A DNA stretch of 5,981 nucleotides. Origin: Saprospiraceae bacterium. GTDB taxonomy: Bacteria; Bacteroidota; Bacteroidia; Chitinophagales; Saprospiraceae. This document shows positions 1 through 5,981 of this stretch, piece by piece (the stretch's first letter is position 1; each line of letters opens with the position of its first letter). A program made the position numbers and the translations under genes. The stretch lies in NCBI GenBank assembly GCA_014379665.1, contig JACMLK010000233.1:1-5981 (forward strand). The letters run 5' to 3'. The notes beneath the pieces were generated by a model, which made no database searches, had not been told where the DNA came from, and was given only the letters and a program-made list of their open reading frames with translations.

Positions 1-30
1 TTCCTGATTATTATTTTCCTGATCATCCAT
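1..30 (-). CDS. ftsH: 5' end of a gene, probably ATP-dependent zinc metalloprotease FtsH (partial)
   Basis: The first ten codons on the minus strand read MDDQENNNQE and run off the left edge of the window. An in-frame TAA lies directly before the ATG, so translation in this frame cannot start further upstream. The acidic, Asn/Gln-rich start resembles the short cytoplasmic head that precedes the first membrane helix of Bacteroidota FtsH. The identification rests mainly on position: in many Bacteroidota, rsfS is followed on the same strand by ftsH, and only 58 bp separate them here. FtsH is a membrane-anchored AAA+ protease that degrades misfolded membrane proteins and some regulators. No catalytic motif is visible in ten residues, so the product name is an inference from gene order. 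Confidence 0.55.
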   Translation of the reverse strand, partial: MDDQENNNQE

Positions 31-44
31 TTAGTGATATTCTT

Positions 45-52
45 TAAAGTTA
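45..52 (-). promoter_or_regulatory. Weak -7-like box before the probable ftsH start
   Basis: The minus strand reads TAACTTTA, seven of eight positions of the Bacteroidota -7 consensus TAnnTTTG, 14 nt before the ATG. No TTG element lies at the expected 17-23 bp upstream; the nearest TTTG is about 28 bp away. The gene may simply be co-transcribed with rsfS. In DNA this AT-rich the match could be chance. Confidence 0.2.
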
Positions 53-88
53 ATTAAACAGTGGATATGAAAAGTAGTTTCAAACTGT

Positions 89-475
89 TCATATATTATC
101 ATATTCGGTGATTTTGGCATCACCCCAAAGTTCCTCTATTTCATAAAAGGCCCTTGTCTCAGGGTAAAACACATGAACTACAGTATCAAAGTAATCCACT
201 AGTACCCATTTCGCTCCGTCCATACCTTCCGTGTGATTGGGGTGAAGCCCAAGTTTTTCTTTTAATTTACGCCCTATATTGTCGGATATGGCTTTGACCT
301 GTGTGGATGAATCACCCTCGCATATAATAAAAAAGTCTGCAGGTGCATCATCAAGTGACCTTAGATCTAATTTTAAAATGTTTTTTCCTTTGATATCCTG
401 AATCGCATCGATGATATGATAATTCATCTGATTTTCTAATGGAGTGGCAAAAGCTGCCAATGATTTTTTTCCCAA
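89..475 (-). CDS. rsfS: Ribosomal silencing factor RsfS (Iojap/DUF143 family)
   Basis: RsfS binds ribosomal protein uL14 on the large subunit and blocks subunit joining, which lowers translation when nutrients are scarce; it acts in the cytoplasm. The 128-residue protein carries the family's conserved blocks: DFFIICEGDSSTQVKAI at residues 47-63, an EGxxxAKWVLVDYFDTVVHVF stretch at 83-103 and FYEIEELWGDA at 110-120. The length is normal for the family. The reading frame starts with TTG at 475-473. The first ATG in frame is codon 17 (427-425), which would give a 112-residue protein. I prefer TTG because the extra segment has the lysine-rich head (MGKK) often seen in Bacteroidota RsfS, but homology proper begins only near residue 20. 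The gene lies 58 bp before a probable ftsH on the same strand and is divergent from birA, a familiar Bacteroidota arrangement. The family assignment is secure; the start is not. Confidence 0.95.
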   Translation of the reverse strand: MGKKSLAAFATPLENQMNYHIIDAIQDIKGKNILKLDLRSLDDAPADFFIICEGDSSTQVKAISDNIGRKLKEKLGLHPNHTEGMDGAKWVLVDYFDTVVHVFYPETRAFYEIEELWGDAKITEYDNI

Positions 476-480
476 TATTA

Positions 481-488
481 TATTTTTG
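481..488 (+). promoter_or_regulatory. Candidate -7 box for birA
   Basis: TATTTTTG matches the Bacteroidota -7 consensus TAnnTTTG at every fixed position and sits 37 nt before the birA ATG. I see no TTG at the matching -33 distance, so support is partial. The box lies only 5 bp outside the proposed TTG start of rsfS, so the two divergent promoters would overlap. Confidence 0.35.
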
Positions 489-503
489 ATTATAATTACG
501 GTG

Positions 504-511
504 TAAAGATA
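504..511 (-). promoter_or_regulatory. Candidate -7 box for rsfS
   Basis: The minus strand reads TATCTTTA, seven of eight positions of TAnnTTTG, 28 nt before the TTG start of rsfS and 76 nt before its first ATG. There is no clear TTG at the -33 distance, which would fall inside the first codons of birA. Confidence 0.3.
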
Positions 512-525
512 TAAAAAACAAATTT

Positions 526-1287
526 ATGAATATACCTGAACCATTGTTTACAGGTAAAATTATCATACATTTAACAGACACAGCCTCCACCAATGACTAT
601 GCTATGGAATTGATATCAAAAACCAATCCAAGCGAAGGTACGTGTATCCGGGCTGACTATCAGACAGGTGGCAGAGGACAAATTGGCAGATATTGGCATA
701 GCGAATCAGAAAAAAATTTACTTATCTCCTATATTTTCTATCCCGCACATCTCAAAGCTGAAGATCAGTTTATACTCAATATTATCAGCGGATTGGCTGT
801 TTTGGACCTGGTGGCTGAGTTTCTACCGGGAGTCAAAATAAAATGGCCAAATGATATTTATGTAAACAACAAAAAAATAGCAGGTATCCTTGTCCAAAAT
901 ACACTGAGAGAATCCTTTATCAAATCAACCGTTATTGGAGTGGGCCTGAATGTTAATCAAATGGTGTTTCCCAATGAAATTCATAATCCTACCTCAATTT
1001 TTAAGGAATTATCCACTCTTACAAGTATAGAAACGTTATTACCTGTACTTTCTTCAAAACTTGAATATTATTATCTGCTATTGAAAAAAGGAAATACTGG
1101 GCTGTTGACAAAACTATATCTTTCCAATTTATATCAGATAAACGAATGGGCAGCATATAAAGACACAGAGGGTAATTTGTTTAATGGCAAAATTACCAGT
1201 ATTGATGATCACGGAAAGTTAGAGATGATTCTTCACAGTGGAGCAATAAGAGTATTTGGATTCAGAGAAATCTCATTTGTAATCTAA
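526..1287 (+). CDS. birA: Biotin--[acetyl-CoA-carboxylase] ligase, monofunctional
   Basis: This cytoplasmic enzyme activates biotin with ATP to biotinyl-5'-AMP and transfers it to a lysine on the biotin carrier domain of carboxylases such as acetyl-CoA carboxylase. All hallmarks of the catalytic domain are present: STN at residues 21-23, the biotinyl-AMP-binding loop GGRGQIGR at 48-55, KWPND at 106-110, KKIAGIL at 116-122 and GVGLNVN at 138-144. The C-terminal 50 or so residues (GKITSIDDHGKLEM onward) fit the small SH3-like C-terminal domain. At 253 residues it lacks the N-terminal winged helix of E. coli BirA, so it should not act as the biotin-operon repressor. The ATG is preceded by an A-rich stretch rather than a Shine-Dalgarno sequence. 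The gene is divergent from rsfS and converges on the HupE-like gene, with 8 bp between stop codons. Confidence 0.95.
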   Translation: MNIPEPLFTGKIIIHLTDTASTNDYAMELISKTNPSEGTCIRADYQTGGRGQIGRYWHSESEKNLLISYIFYPAHLKAEDQFILNIISGLAVLDLVAEFLPGVKIKWPNDIYVNNKKIAGILVQNTLRESFIKSTVIGVGLNVNQMVFPNEIHNPTSIFKELSTLTSIETLLPVLSSKLEYYYLLLKKGNTGLLTKLYLSNLYQINEWAAYKDTEGNLFNGKITSIDDHGKLEMILHSGAIRVFGFREISFVI

Positions 1288-1301
1288 AGATTATTTTATT
1301 T
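1280..1301 (+). terminator. Possible terminator at the 3' end of birA
   Basis: TAATCT and AGATTA (1280-1285 and 1288-1293) form a perfect inverted repeat across the birA stop codon, followed by the T-rich run TTTTATTT. Folding with a four-base loop leaves a five-pair stem, nearly all A-T, so it would be a weak hairpin. It overlaps the end of birA and the 8-bp gap before the convergent gene. Confidence 0.3.
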
Positions 1302-1865
1302 ACTCAACAGGTATGTGGCAACAACAATAGAAAATAGTGAAACTGGTATGGTCCAGTATTTTTTCTGAATTTTTAACAGATGCAACACAACAAAAGCCAA
1401 TGCCATCACTATACTTACAATCACAATCTGACCCAGTTCCACCCCAATGTTAAAAGCAAATAATGGTTGAACGACACTTTCTTCTTTCCCTAAAATGGCT
1501 TTGAAATAATTGGAAAATCCCAGACCATGTATCAATCCGAATCCCAGGGCAAGTATATAATTGAACATGACCATTCGGTGATGTTTGTCTGAAATAGTGA
1601 CTGAGTAAATATTAAATATTCCCGTAAGGATGATAGTGACCGGTATCAGCGTTTCTACCAGAGATGGATTGATTTGAACCAGATCTAAAGATGATAATGC
1701 CAGTGTGAGACTATGCCCAATGGTAAATGCTGTTACCAGAACGAGGATTCTTTTCCATAGGGAAGGGTCATATAACGCACAAAGCACAGTGACAAAGAGT
1801 ATGTGGTCGTAGGCTTCGGTATCCAGAATGTGGTCAATTCCAAGTCTTAAGTAATCTGAAAACAT
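1296..1865 (-). CDS. HupE/UreJ-family integral membrane protein
   Basis: This 189-residue hydrophobic protein has about five to six membrane segments. They lie roughly at residues 22-32, 38-60, 70-90, 100-122, 135-163 and 171-187. Family signatures are GIDHILxxxxYDHILF at residues 9-24, TAFTIGHSLTLAL at 45-57, ALGFGLIHGLGFS at 106-118 and FNIGVELGQ at 138-146. Histidines H12, H21, H51 and H113, with D11, D20, E71 and E143, sit in or beside the membrane segments and could bind a metal. The family is named after HupE and UreJ, which sit in hydrogenase and urease operons and are thought to import nickel. The Bacteroidota versions usually occur alone and their substrate is not established. No hydrogenase, urease or metal regulator lies beside it here, so calling it a nickel transporter would be speculative. 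It converges on birA and is divergent from aconitase across a 230-bp spacer. Confidence 0.85.
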   Translation of the reverse strand: MFSDYLRLGIDHILDTEAYDHILFVTVLCALYDPSLWKRILVLVTAFTIGHSLTLALSSLDLVQINPSLVETLIPVTIILTGIFNIYSVTISDKHHRMVMFNYILALGFGLIHGLGFSNYFKAILGKEESVVQPLFAFNIGVELGQIVIVSIVMALAFVVLHLLKIQKKYWTIPVSLFSIVVATYLLSK

Positions 1866-1890
1866 GTATATATTGATTTGATTTTCATCA

Positions 1891-1898
1891 CGAAGGTA
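1891..1898 (-). promoter_or_regulatory. Candidate -7 box for the HupE-like gene
   Basis: The minus strand reads TACCTTCG, seven of eight positions of TAnnTTTG, 25 nt before the ATG. A clean TTG at the -33 distance is missing; the closest are TTC and GTT around 1918-1923. Position and spacing fit a short 5' leader. Confidence 0.35.
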
Positions 1899-1935
1899 AA
1901 GAAAATTTAAAAATTATAACGAATTGACCTGTTGG

Positions 1936-2001
1936 CAAAGCACTTTGAATGTGATAACAGACAGGGCACAAAGTTATTTTGTGGTATAATAATTCATTAT
2001 T
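1936..2001. promoter_or_regulatory. Cluster of three short inverted repeats in the HupE/aconitase spacer
   Basis: Three perfect dyads follow each other. CAAAG-ca-CTTTG is at 1936-1947, CACAAA-gttat-TTTGTG at 1967-1983 and AATAAT-tc-ATTATT at 1988-2001. The middle one, with six-base arms and a five-base spacer, has the form of a dimeric-regulator operator. All lie upstream of both divergent starts: 30-95 bp before the aconitase TTG/-7 pair and 38 bp or more beyond the HupE-gene -7 box. The third is followed by a T-rich stretch, but no gene ends here, so a terminator role is unlikely. None matches an operator that I recognise, and short dyads are common by chance in AT-rich DNA. Confidence 0.25.
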
Positions 2002-2030
2002 GGTTTTTTGTTAAAAATCTATAGAACGGA

Positions 2031-2063
2031 TTGCCGGTATTTTTGTTAATAACATTAAATTTG
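2031..2063 (+). promoter_or_regulatory. Promoter of the aconitase gene (-33 TTG, -7 TAAATTTG)
   Basis: TAAATTTG at 2056-2063, followed by C, is a perfect match to the Bacteroidota -7 consensus TAnnTTTG. A TTG at 2031-2033 stands 22 bp upstream, inside the 17-23 bp range reported for this promoter class. Transcription would start a few bases after the box, leaving a leader of roughly 25 nt before the ATG at 2096. This is the best-supported promoter in the window. A nine-base dyad, GTTAATAAC (2045-2053), lies between the two elements. Confidence 0.55.
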
Positions 2064-2095
2064 CAAACGCAATTAAAAAAATAAAGAATACTAGT

Positions 2096-4369
2096 ATGGC
2101 ATTTGACATAGAAATGATAAAAACTGCTTACGTCTATTTTCCAGGCAAAGTGGAAGCAACAAGAAAGAAACTGGGACGACCACTGACACTTTCTGAGAAA
2201 ATATTATATGCCCATTTACATCAGGATTCTCCATTGCAGGATTATAAAAGAGGTAAGGATTATGTGTTTTTTGCACCCGACAGAGTAGCCATGCAGGATG
2301 CAACAGCCCAGATGGCATTGCTGCAGTTTATGACAGCGGGCAGATCCAAGGTAGCAGTACCCAGTACCGTGCATTGTGATCACCTCATTCAGGCGAAGTT
2401 TAATGCGGAGGTGGATCTGAAAGGTGCACTGGATACCAATTCTGAAGTTTTCGATTTTCTTCAATCCATTTCCAATAAGTACGGTATCGGATTCTGGAAA
2501 CCCGGAGCTGGTATCATTCATCAGGTTGTGCTAGAAAATTATGCATTTCCCGGTGGTATGATGATTGGTACAGATTCACATACGGTGAATGCGGGGGGTC
2601 TTGGAATGGTGGCTATTGGTGTGGGTGGAGCTGATGCCGTAGATGTGATGGCGGGTATGGCATGGGAGCTTAAAATGCCAAAACTGATCGGGGTAAAACT
2701 GACAGGGAAATTGTCAGGGTGGACAGCCCCAAAAGATGTCATTCTAAAAGTGGCGGGTATTCTTACCGTAAAAGGAGGTACGGGAGCCATCGTAGAGTAT
2801 TTTGGCGAAGGTGCTGATGCACTGTCGTGTACCGGTAAAGGTACCATATGTAATATGGGTGCAGAAATAGGTGCCACCACATCTACCTTCGGATACGATG
2901 CATCTATGTCAAGATATCTGGCATCTACCGGCAGGGCCGATGTAGCTGCTATGGCAGATCAGATAGCAGGTCATCTGAGAGCTGACCCGGAAATTTATAT
3001 TAACCCGGAACTATATTTTGATCAGGTCATAGAAATAAACCTGTCTGAACTCGAGCCTCATATCAATGGTCCTTTTACACCTGATCTGGCTACACCCATC
3101 TCAAAAATGAAGGAAGTATTGCAGGACAAAGGAAGGGATTGGCCGGTGGAGGTAAAAGTAGGTCTGATAGGTTCATGTACCAATTCATCGTATGAAGACA
3201 TTTCACGCGCTGCATCCGTCGCTCAACAGGCACTTAACAAAAATCTGAAAACCAAATCTGAATTTACCATCACCCCGGGGTCTGAACAAGTGAGGTTTAC
3301 CATAGAACGGGACGGATTTATCGAAACTTTCGAAAATATTGGAGCAGCAGTATTCGCAAATGCGTGTGGTCCGTGTATAGGTCAGTGGGACAGATTCGGA
3401 GCAGATAAAAAAGAAAAAAATACGATTATACATTCCTTCAACAGAAATTTCTCCAAAAGAGCCGATGGTAATCCTAATACGCATGCATTTGTGGCTTCAC
3501 CTGAAATCGTAACTGCCATTGCATTGGCCGGAAGACTGGACTTCAATCCGATCACCGATCCCCTCTTTAATGAACAAGGCGAGAAAGTATTTTTGGACGA
3601 ACCTACGGGTCTGGAATTACCACCCAAAGGTTTTGATGTGGGAGATGCAGGATTTTTAGCTCCTGCTCTGGATGGTAGCGGGATAGAAGTTAAAGTGGCA
3701 CCTGATTCTGACAGACTTCAGCTATTAAAACCATTTGAACCCATCACAGCAGATCAGTTGATGGCTATGAAAATATTGATCAAAGCAAAAGGTAAATGTA
3801 CCACTGACCACATTTCAATGGCAGGCCCGTGGTTGACTTACCGGGGTCATCTGGAAAACATTGCCAATAATACATTAATCGGAGCTGTAAACGCATACAA
3901 TGAAGAAACCAATAAAGTGCTGAATTATACCACTGGTCTCTATATGCCTGTTCCTGATTCAGCAAGAGCCTATCAGAAAGCCGGCATTGGCACCATTGTG
4001 TTTGGCGAAGAGAATTATGGGGAGGGATCTTCCAGGGAGCATGCCGCCATGCAGCCAAGGTATTTAGGTGTTAAGGCCGTTGTGGTCAAATCCTTTGCCA
4101 GGATACACGAGACTAATCTTAAAAAACAAGGTATGCTGGCACTTACTTTTGTCAATACCGCAGACTATGATAATATAAGACAGGATGATGATATATCTAT
4201 CCTTGGATTTGATGAAATGCAGCCAGGCAAAAATCTAAAAATCCGTTTGCGTCATACCGACGGATTTGACGAATTTATAGAAGTAACACATACGTACAAT
4301 CAGGCTCAGATAGACTGGGTGAAATGGGGATCGGCACTGAATCAGATCAGGGCAGAGTTAATGAGATAG
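2096..4369 (+). CDS. Aconitate hydratase, mitochondrial-type
   Basis: Aconitase interconverts citrate and isocitrate through cis-aconitate in the TCA cycle, using a [4Fe-4S] cluster as a Lewis acid; it acts in the cytoplasm. The three cluster ligands are visible: C361 in GSCTNSS, and C424 and C427 in ACGPCIGQ. Active-site blocks are also intact: VHCDHLI at residues 92-98, GTDSHT at 158-163, [11 protein letters not shown] at 641-651 and [14 protein letters not shown] at 666-679. Domains 1-3 span about residues 1-515, then a linker, and the swivelling domain 4 runs from about 560 to the end. The length of 757 and the sequence fit the mitochondrial-type family rather than the longer AcnA/IRP type or AcnB. 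It starts with ATG after an A-rich leader and has its own promoter. It stands alone: no citrate synthase or isocitrate dehydrogenase gene lies in the window. It converges on the nuclease gene 60 bp away. I leave the symbol blank because acnA and acn are used inconsistently for this type. Confidence 0.97.
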   Translation: MAFDIEMIKTAYVYFPGKVEATRKKLGRPLTLSEKILYAHLHQDSPLQDYKRGKDYVFFAPDRVAMQDATAQMALLQFMTAGRSKVAVPSTVHCDHLIQAKFNAEVDLKGALDTNSEVFDFLQSISNKYGIGFWKPGAGIIHQVVLENYAFPGGMMIGTDSHTVNAGGLGMVAIGVGGADAVDVMAGMAWELKMPKLIGVKLTGKLSGWTAPKDVILKVAGILTVKGGTGAIVEYFGEGADALSCTGKGTICNMGAEIGATTSTFGYDASMSRYLASTGRADVAAMADQIAGHLRADPEIYINPELYFDQVIEINLSELEPHINGPFTPDLATPISKMKEVLQDKGRDWPVEVKVGLIGSCTNSSYEDISRAASVAQQALNKNLKTKSEFTITPGSEQVRFTIERDGFIETFENIGAAVFANACGPCIGQWDRFGADKKEKNTIIHSFNRNFSKRADGNPNTHAFVASPEIVTAIALAGRLDFNPITDPLFNEQGEKVFLDEPTGLELPPKGFDVGDAGFLAPALDGSGIEVKVAPDSDRLQLLKPFEPITADQLMAMKILIKAKGKCTTDHISMAGPWLTYRGHLENIANNTLIGAVNAYNEETNKVLNYTTGLYMPVPDSARAYQKAGIGTIVFGEENYGEGSSREHAAMQPRYLGVKAVVVKSFARIHETNLKKQGMLALTFVNTADYDNIRQDDDISILGFDEMQPGKNLKIRLRHTDGFDEFIEVTHTYNQAQIDWVKWGSALNQIRAELMR

Positions 4370-4405
4370 ATTTGGTCACTTTGCCGGTACATTTTTTCCT
4401 CAAGG

Positions 4406-4420
4406 TTATTCCTAGAATAA
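4406..4420. terminator. Hairpin between convergent aconitase and nuclease genes
   Basis: TTATTC-cta-GAATAA is a perfect six-base inverted repeat with a three-base loop, in the 60-bp gap between two convergent stop codons. Position suggests a shared terminator. The stem is mostly A-T and neither strand has a T-run directly after it; the only T-run (4392-4397) precedes it on the plus strand. It is weak evidence for termination. Confidence 0.25.
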
Positions 4421-4429
4421 TGGGCAACT

Positions 4430-5824
4430 TCAGAATTTTACGATCTTCGTTTCCGGATGTTTATCCATCCAGGTCATGATGAGCTGATTGCATTCAGGAT
4501 TGGGGGGCAGATATTTTACAGTCTCTTTCCATTCTTCCACGCCCATTCCCATGTCATCGACGTGTAAATATCCATATCCTTTGTAATGCCCGTCTTCAAT
4601 CAGGATAAGGGCTTTCTCATCGCGGGCTTTTCCGTCTGTCACCAGAAAAAAGTTGTCATTGAAATTCTTTTTAAGCATATCAATACCATTCTGAGCACGT
4701 TCATTATAGAGCTCAGGTGGTTCTTTTTTTTGACACCCACCGTTACAGGCACCTGTCTGATAATAAAAACAACTTCCATCCGATGCATACAATCCCGTTA
4801 GTCCTGAACAAAGGGTCAATCGCTCTGTAATCATCATAAGGTGTCCGCGTGCCGATGATTTGGATCCGTAATGATTCAAAATGTGTTTGTCCTGCCTTGA
4901 TTTTACACTTGATTTGTCCCAGTCGAATCGGATATACCCTGAAACATCGGTAAAATGATGGATAAAATACGGATAATTTTTGGTGCGTTGTGCTTTATTT
5001 ATTTCAGGCTGGAGTGCTTTTATTTCACTGGATTCGAGCAGCATAGCGATGAGTTCACTACCGGTTTCTTCAAAGGAGATATCAGCCACTTTATTGATAA
5101 ACTTATCTGTTTTGGCGTCGATATTGCCAAAATGCTGCATAATGCGTTTTCGGATGTTTATGCTTTTACCCACATAGATCACATGACCATAAATATTATA
5201 GAAGTAATACACACCAACGGATTCAGGCAAACTATGTAAACGCTCCAGGGTAATATCTTTCGGTAGATGTGATGCTTTAATTCCGGCATTGATAATGCGG
5301 TCTACCTGGTGATGGCCTTCTTCCTGTCTCAGAATTCTGCCCAGGATATCTACAGTGGCTAAAACATCGTCCATAGCCCGATGTCTGTTTTCCACTTTGA
5401 TATCAAAATGACGTATCAGATTTCCCAGACTATATGACCGGAGCCCGGGGAACGCTTTCCGACTCAATACCACCGTGCACAACTGTCTTCTGGTAAAAGT
5501 AAAACCAAGCGCTCCAAACTCTTCTCTTATAAAACTGTAATCAAACCGTACATTATGAGCTACAAAAATAGCTCCTTCTGTCATGGTAACTACTTGTTTG
5601 GCTATTTCATAAAATTTAGGAGCATTGGCCACCATCGCATTGGTGATACCTGTGATGCGGGTAATTTCAGTGGGTATTGATCGTTCAGGGTTGACTAAAG
5701 ACTGAAAAGTCGCTATGATTTTATCTCCGTCAAAAAGTGCTATGGCAATTTCTGTGATACGATCCCTTCTTGCCAGCCCACCTGTTGTTTCAATATCTAC
5801 AACAGCGAATACTTTTTGTTTCAT
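4430..5824 (-). CDS. DEDDh exonuclease / UvrC-type GIY-YIG endonuclease fusion
   Basis: This 464-residue protein is probably a cytoplasmic DNA repair nuclease. Residues 1-165 are a DnaQ-type 3'-5' exonuclease with a full DEDDh set: D10 and E12 in DIETTG, D95 in HNVRFD (90-95), and H148 and D152 in HRAMD. Residues 199-285 are a GIY-YIG nuclease of the UvrC/Cho type: GVYYF at 204-208, IYVGKS at 216-221, R227, E264 and N276. The spacings Y-to-R of 10 and E-to-N of 12 match the UvrC active site. Then follow C339, C352, C360 and C364, spaced C-X12-C-X7-C-X3-C, very like the cysteine site of UvrC. The last 80 or so residues are unassigned. The UvrB-binding UVR motif and the RNase H-like second nuclease of UvrC are absent, so this is not UvrC. 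Similar DnaQ-GIY-YIG fusions are known in Bacteroidota and Actinobacteria. The ATG sits nine codons before the first catalytic Asp, normal for this fold. The role is inferred, not shown here. Confidence 0.9.
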   Translation of the reverse strand: MKQKVFAVVDIETTGGLARRDRITEIAIALFDGDKIIATFQSLVNPERSIPTEITRITGITNAMVANAPKFYEIAKQVVTMTEGAIFVAHNVRFDYSFIREEFGALGFTFTRRQLCTVVLSRKAFPGLRSYSLGNLIRHFDIKVENRHRAMDDVLATVDILGRILRQEEGHHQVDRIINAGIKASHLPKDITLERLHSLPESVGVYYFYNIYGHVIYVGKSINIRKRIMQHFGNIDAKTDKFINKVADISFEETGSELIAMLLESSEIKALQPEINKAQRTKNYPYFIHHFTDVSGYIRFDWDKSSVKSRQDKHILNHYGSKSSARGHLMMITERLTLCSGLTGLYASDGSCFYYQTGACNGGCQKKEPPELYNERAQNGIDMLKKNFNDNFFLVTDGKARDEKALILIEDGHYKGYGYLHVDDMGMGVEEWKETVKYLPPNPECNQLIMTWMDKHPETKIVKF

Positions 5825-5981
5825 GAAATAAAATGTAGGGTAAAGGTAATATTTTATTTATGCAGTTTATTTATATATATTGGTTAGAGTGTTTAACAAA
5901 TTGCACAAAATAAAAAATAAAGCGTTTTGTTCTAAGTTCTTATTTCAGAATTGGTGCCTTATTTTTTAATCATGGCTTAAA
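5825..5981. other. AT-rich upstream region of the nuclease gene, no gene seen
   Basis: No frame of coding quality is visible on either strand; the ATGs near the right edge run only two to four codons before a stop. It contains the candidate nuclease promoter at its left end and loosely spaced complementary arms (ACAAAA near 5915 and TTTTGT near 5935) that are not convincing as a structure. Confidence 0.6.
5841..5848 (-). promoter_or_regulatory. Candidate -7 box for the nuclease gene
   Basis: The minus strand reads TACCTTTA, seven of eight positions of TAnnTTTG, 16 nt before the ATG. No TTG is found 17-23 bp further upstream, where the sequence is an A/T-only run. The short leader is typical for Bacteroidota. 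Confidence 0.35.

Noticed and set aside
50..57. TTAATTAA palindrome between rsfS and the probable ftsH
   Set aside because: An eight-base all-A/T palindrome is expected often in AT-rich spacers and has no further symmetry around it.
351..593. Minus-strand open frame across the rsfS/birA boundary
   Set aside because: It overlaps rsfS on the same strand in another frame and the start of birA, and shows no family motif.
1945..1957. FNR/CRP-like half sites near TTGAATGTGATAA
   Set aside because: Only one half resembles either consensus; the second half site is missing at the required spacing.
2216..4058. Several minus-strand open frames inside aconitase (for example 2539-2880, 3203-3484 and 3780-4058)
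   Set aside because: They lie wholly opposite an intact aconitase, and their proline-, serine- or cysteine-rich translations look like reverse-frame artefacts.
4955..5239. Open frames on the plus strand opposite the GIY-YIG domain (also 4586-4801 and 4980-5177)
   Set aside because: They are antisense to a well-supported nuclease gene, have no recognisable motif and no promoter or conserved start; they follow from the codon pattern of the real gene.
5955..5981. Possible start or end of another gene at the right edge
   Set aside because: The ATGs here are followed by stops within two to four codons, and too few bases remain to show the tail of a gene entering from the right.
1..5981. tRNA, rRNA, CRISPR arrays, insertion sequences, toxin-antitoxin or defence genes
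   Set aside because: No clover-leaf sequence, regular spaced repeats, transposase motifs or terminal inverted repeats with target duplications are visible; almost all the sequence is housekeeping coding DNA.

Overview
The window looks like ordinary core chromosome of a Bacteroidota bacterium. The evidence is the divergent layout of a stand-alone biotin ligase against rsfS and a probable ftsH start, a mitochondrial-type aconitase of 757 residues, and AT-rich spacers. TAnnTTTG-like boxes, the -7 element of the Bacteroidota housekeeping sigma factor, lie shortly upstream of most starts, and no strong Shine-Dalgarno sequences are evident. The RsfS and aconitase proteins read most like Saprospiria/Sphingobacteria-type sequences. 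That placement is a recollection-level inference, not a search result.

Layout. At the left edge, 1-30 on the minus strand is the first ten codons of a gene that is probably ftsH. It follows rsfS (89-475, minus), the ribosomal silencing factor. Divergent from rsfS is birA (526-1287, plus), a biotin protein ligase without a repressor domain. birA converges, with only 8 bp between stop codons, on a minus-strand HupE/UreJ-family membrane protein (1296-1865). A 230-bp divergent spacer (1866-2095) holds a good promoter candidate for aconitase and several short dyads. Aconitase (2096-4369, plus) converges on a minus-strand nuclease (4430-5824). That nuclease fuses a DEDDh (DnaQ-type) exonuclease to a UvrC/Cho-type GIY-YIG endonuclease half. 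The last 157 bp (5825-5981) are AT-rich upstream sequence of the nuclease with no supportable gene.

How the genes relate. These are mostly independent housekeeping functions: translation control (RsfS), membrane proteolysis (probable FtsH), biotin attachment to carboxylases (BirA), the TCA cycle (aconitase) and DNA repair (nuclease). The HupE-like protein has no hydrogenase or urease genes beside it here, so its partner is unknown. I see no mobile element, CRISPR array, tRNA, rRNA or novel multi-gene system. The most interesting object is the exonuclease/GIY-YIG fusion. It keeps a complete UvrC-type GIY-YIG active site and a four-cysteine motif spaced almost exactly like the iron-sulphur site reported in UvrC.
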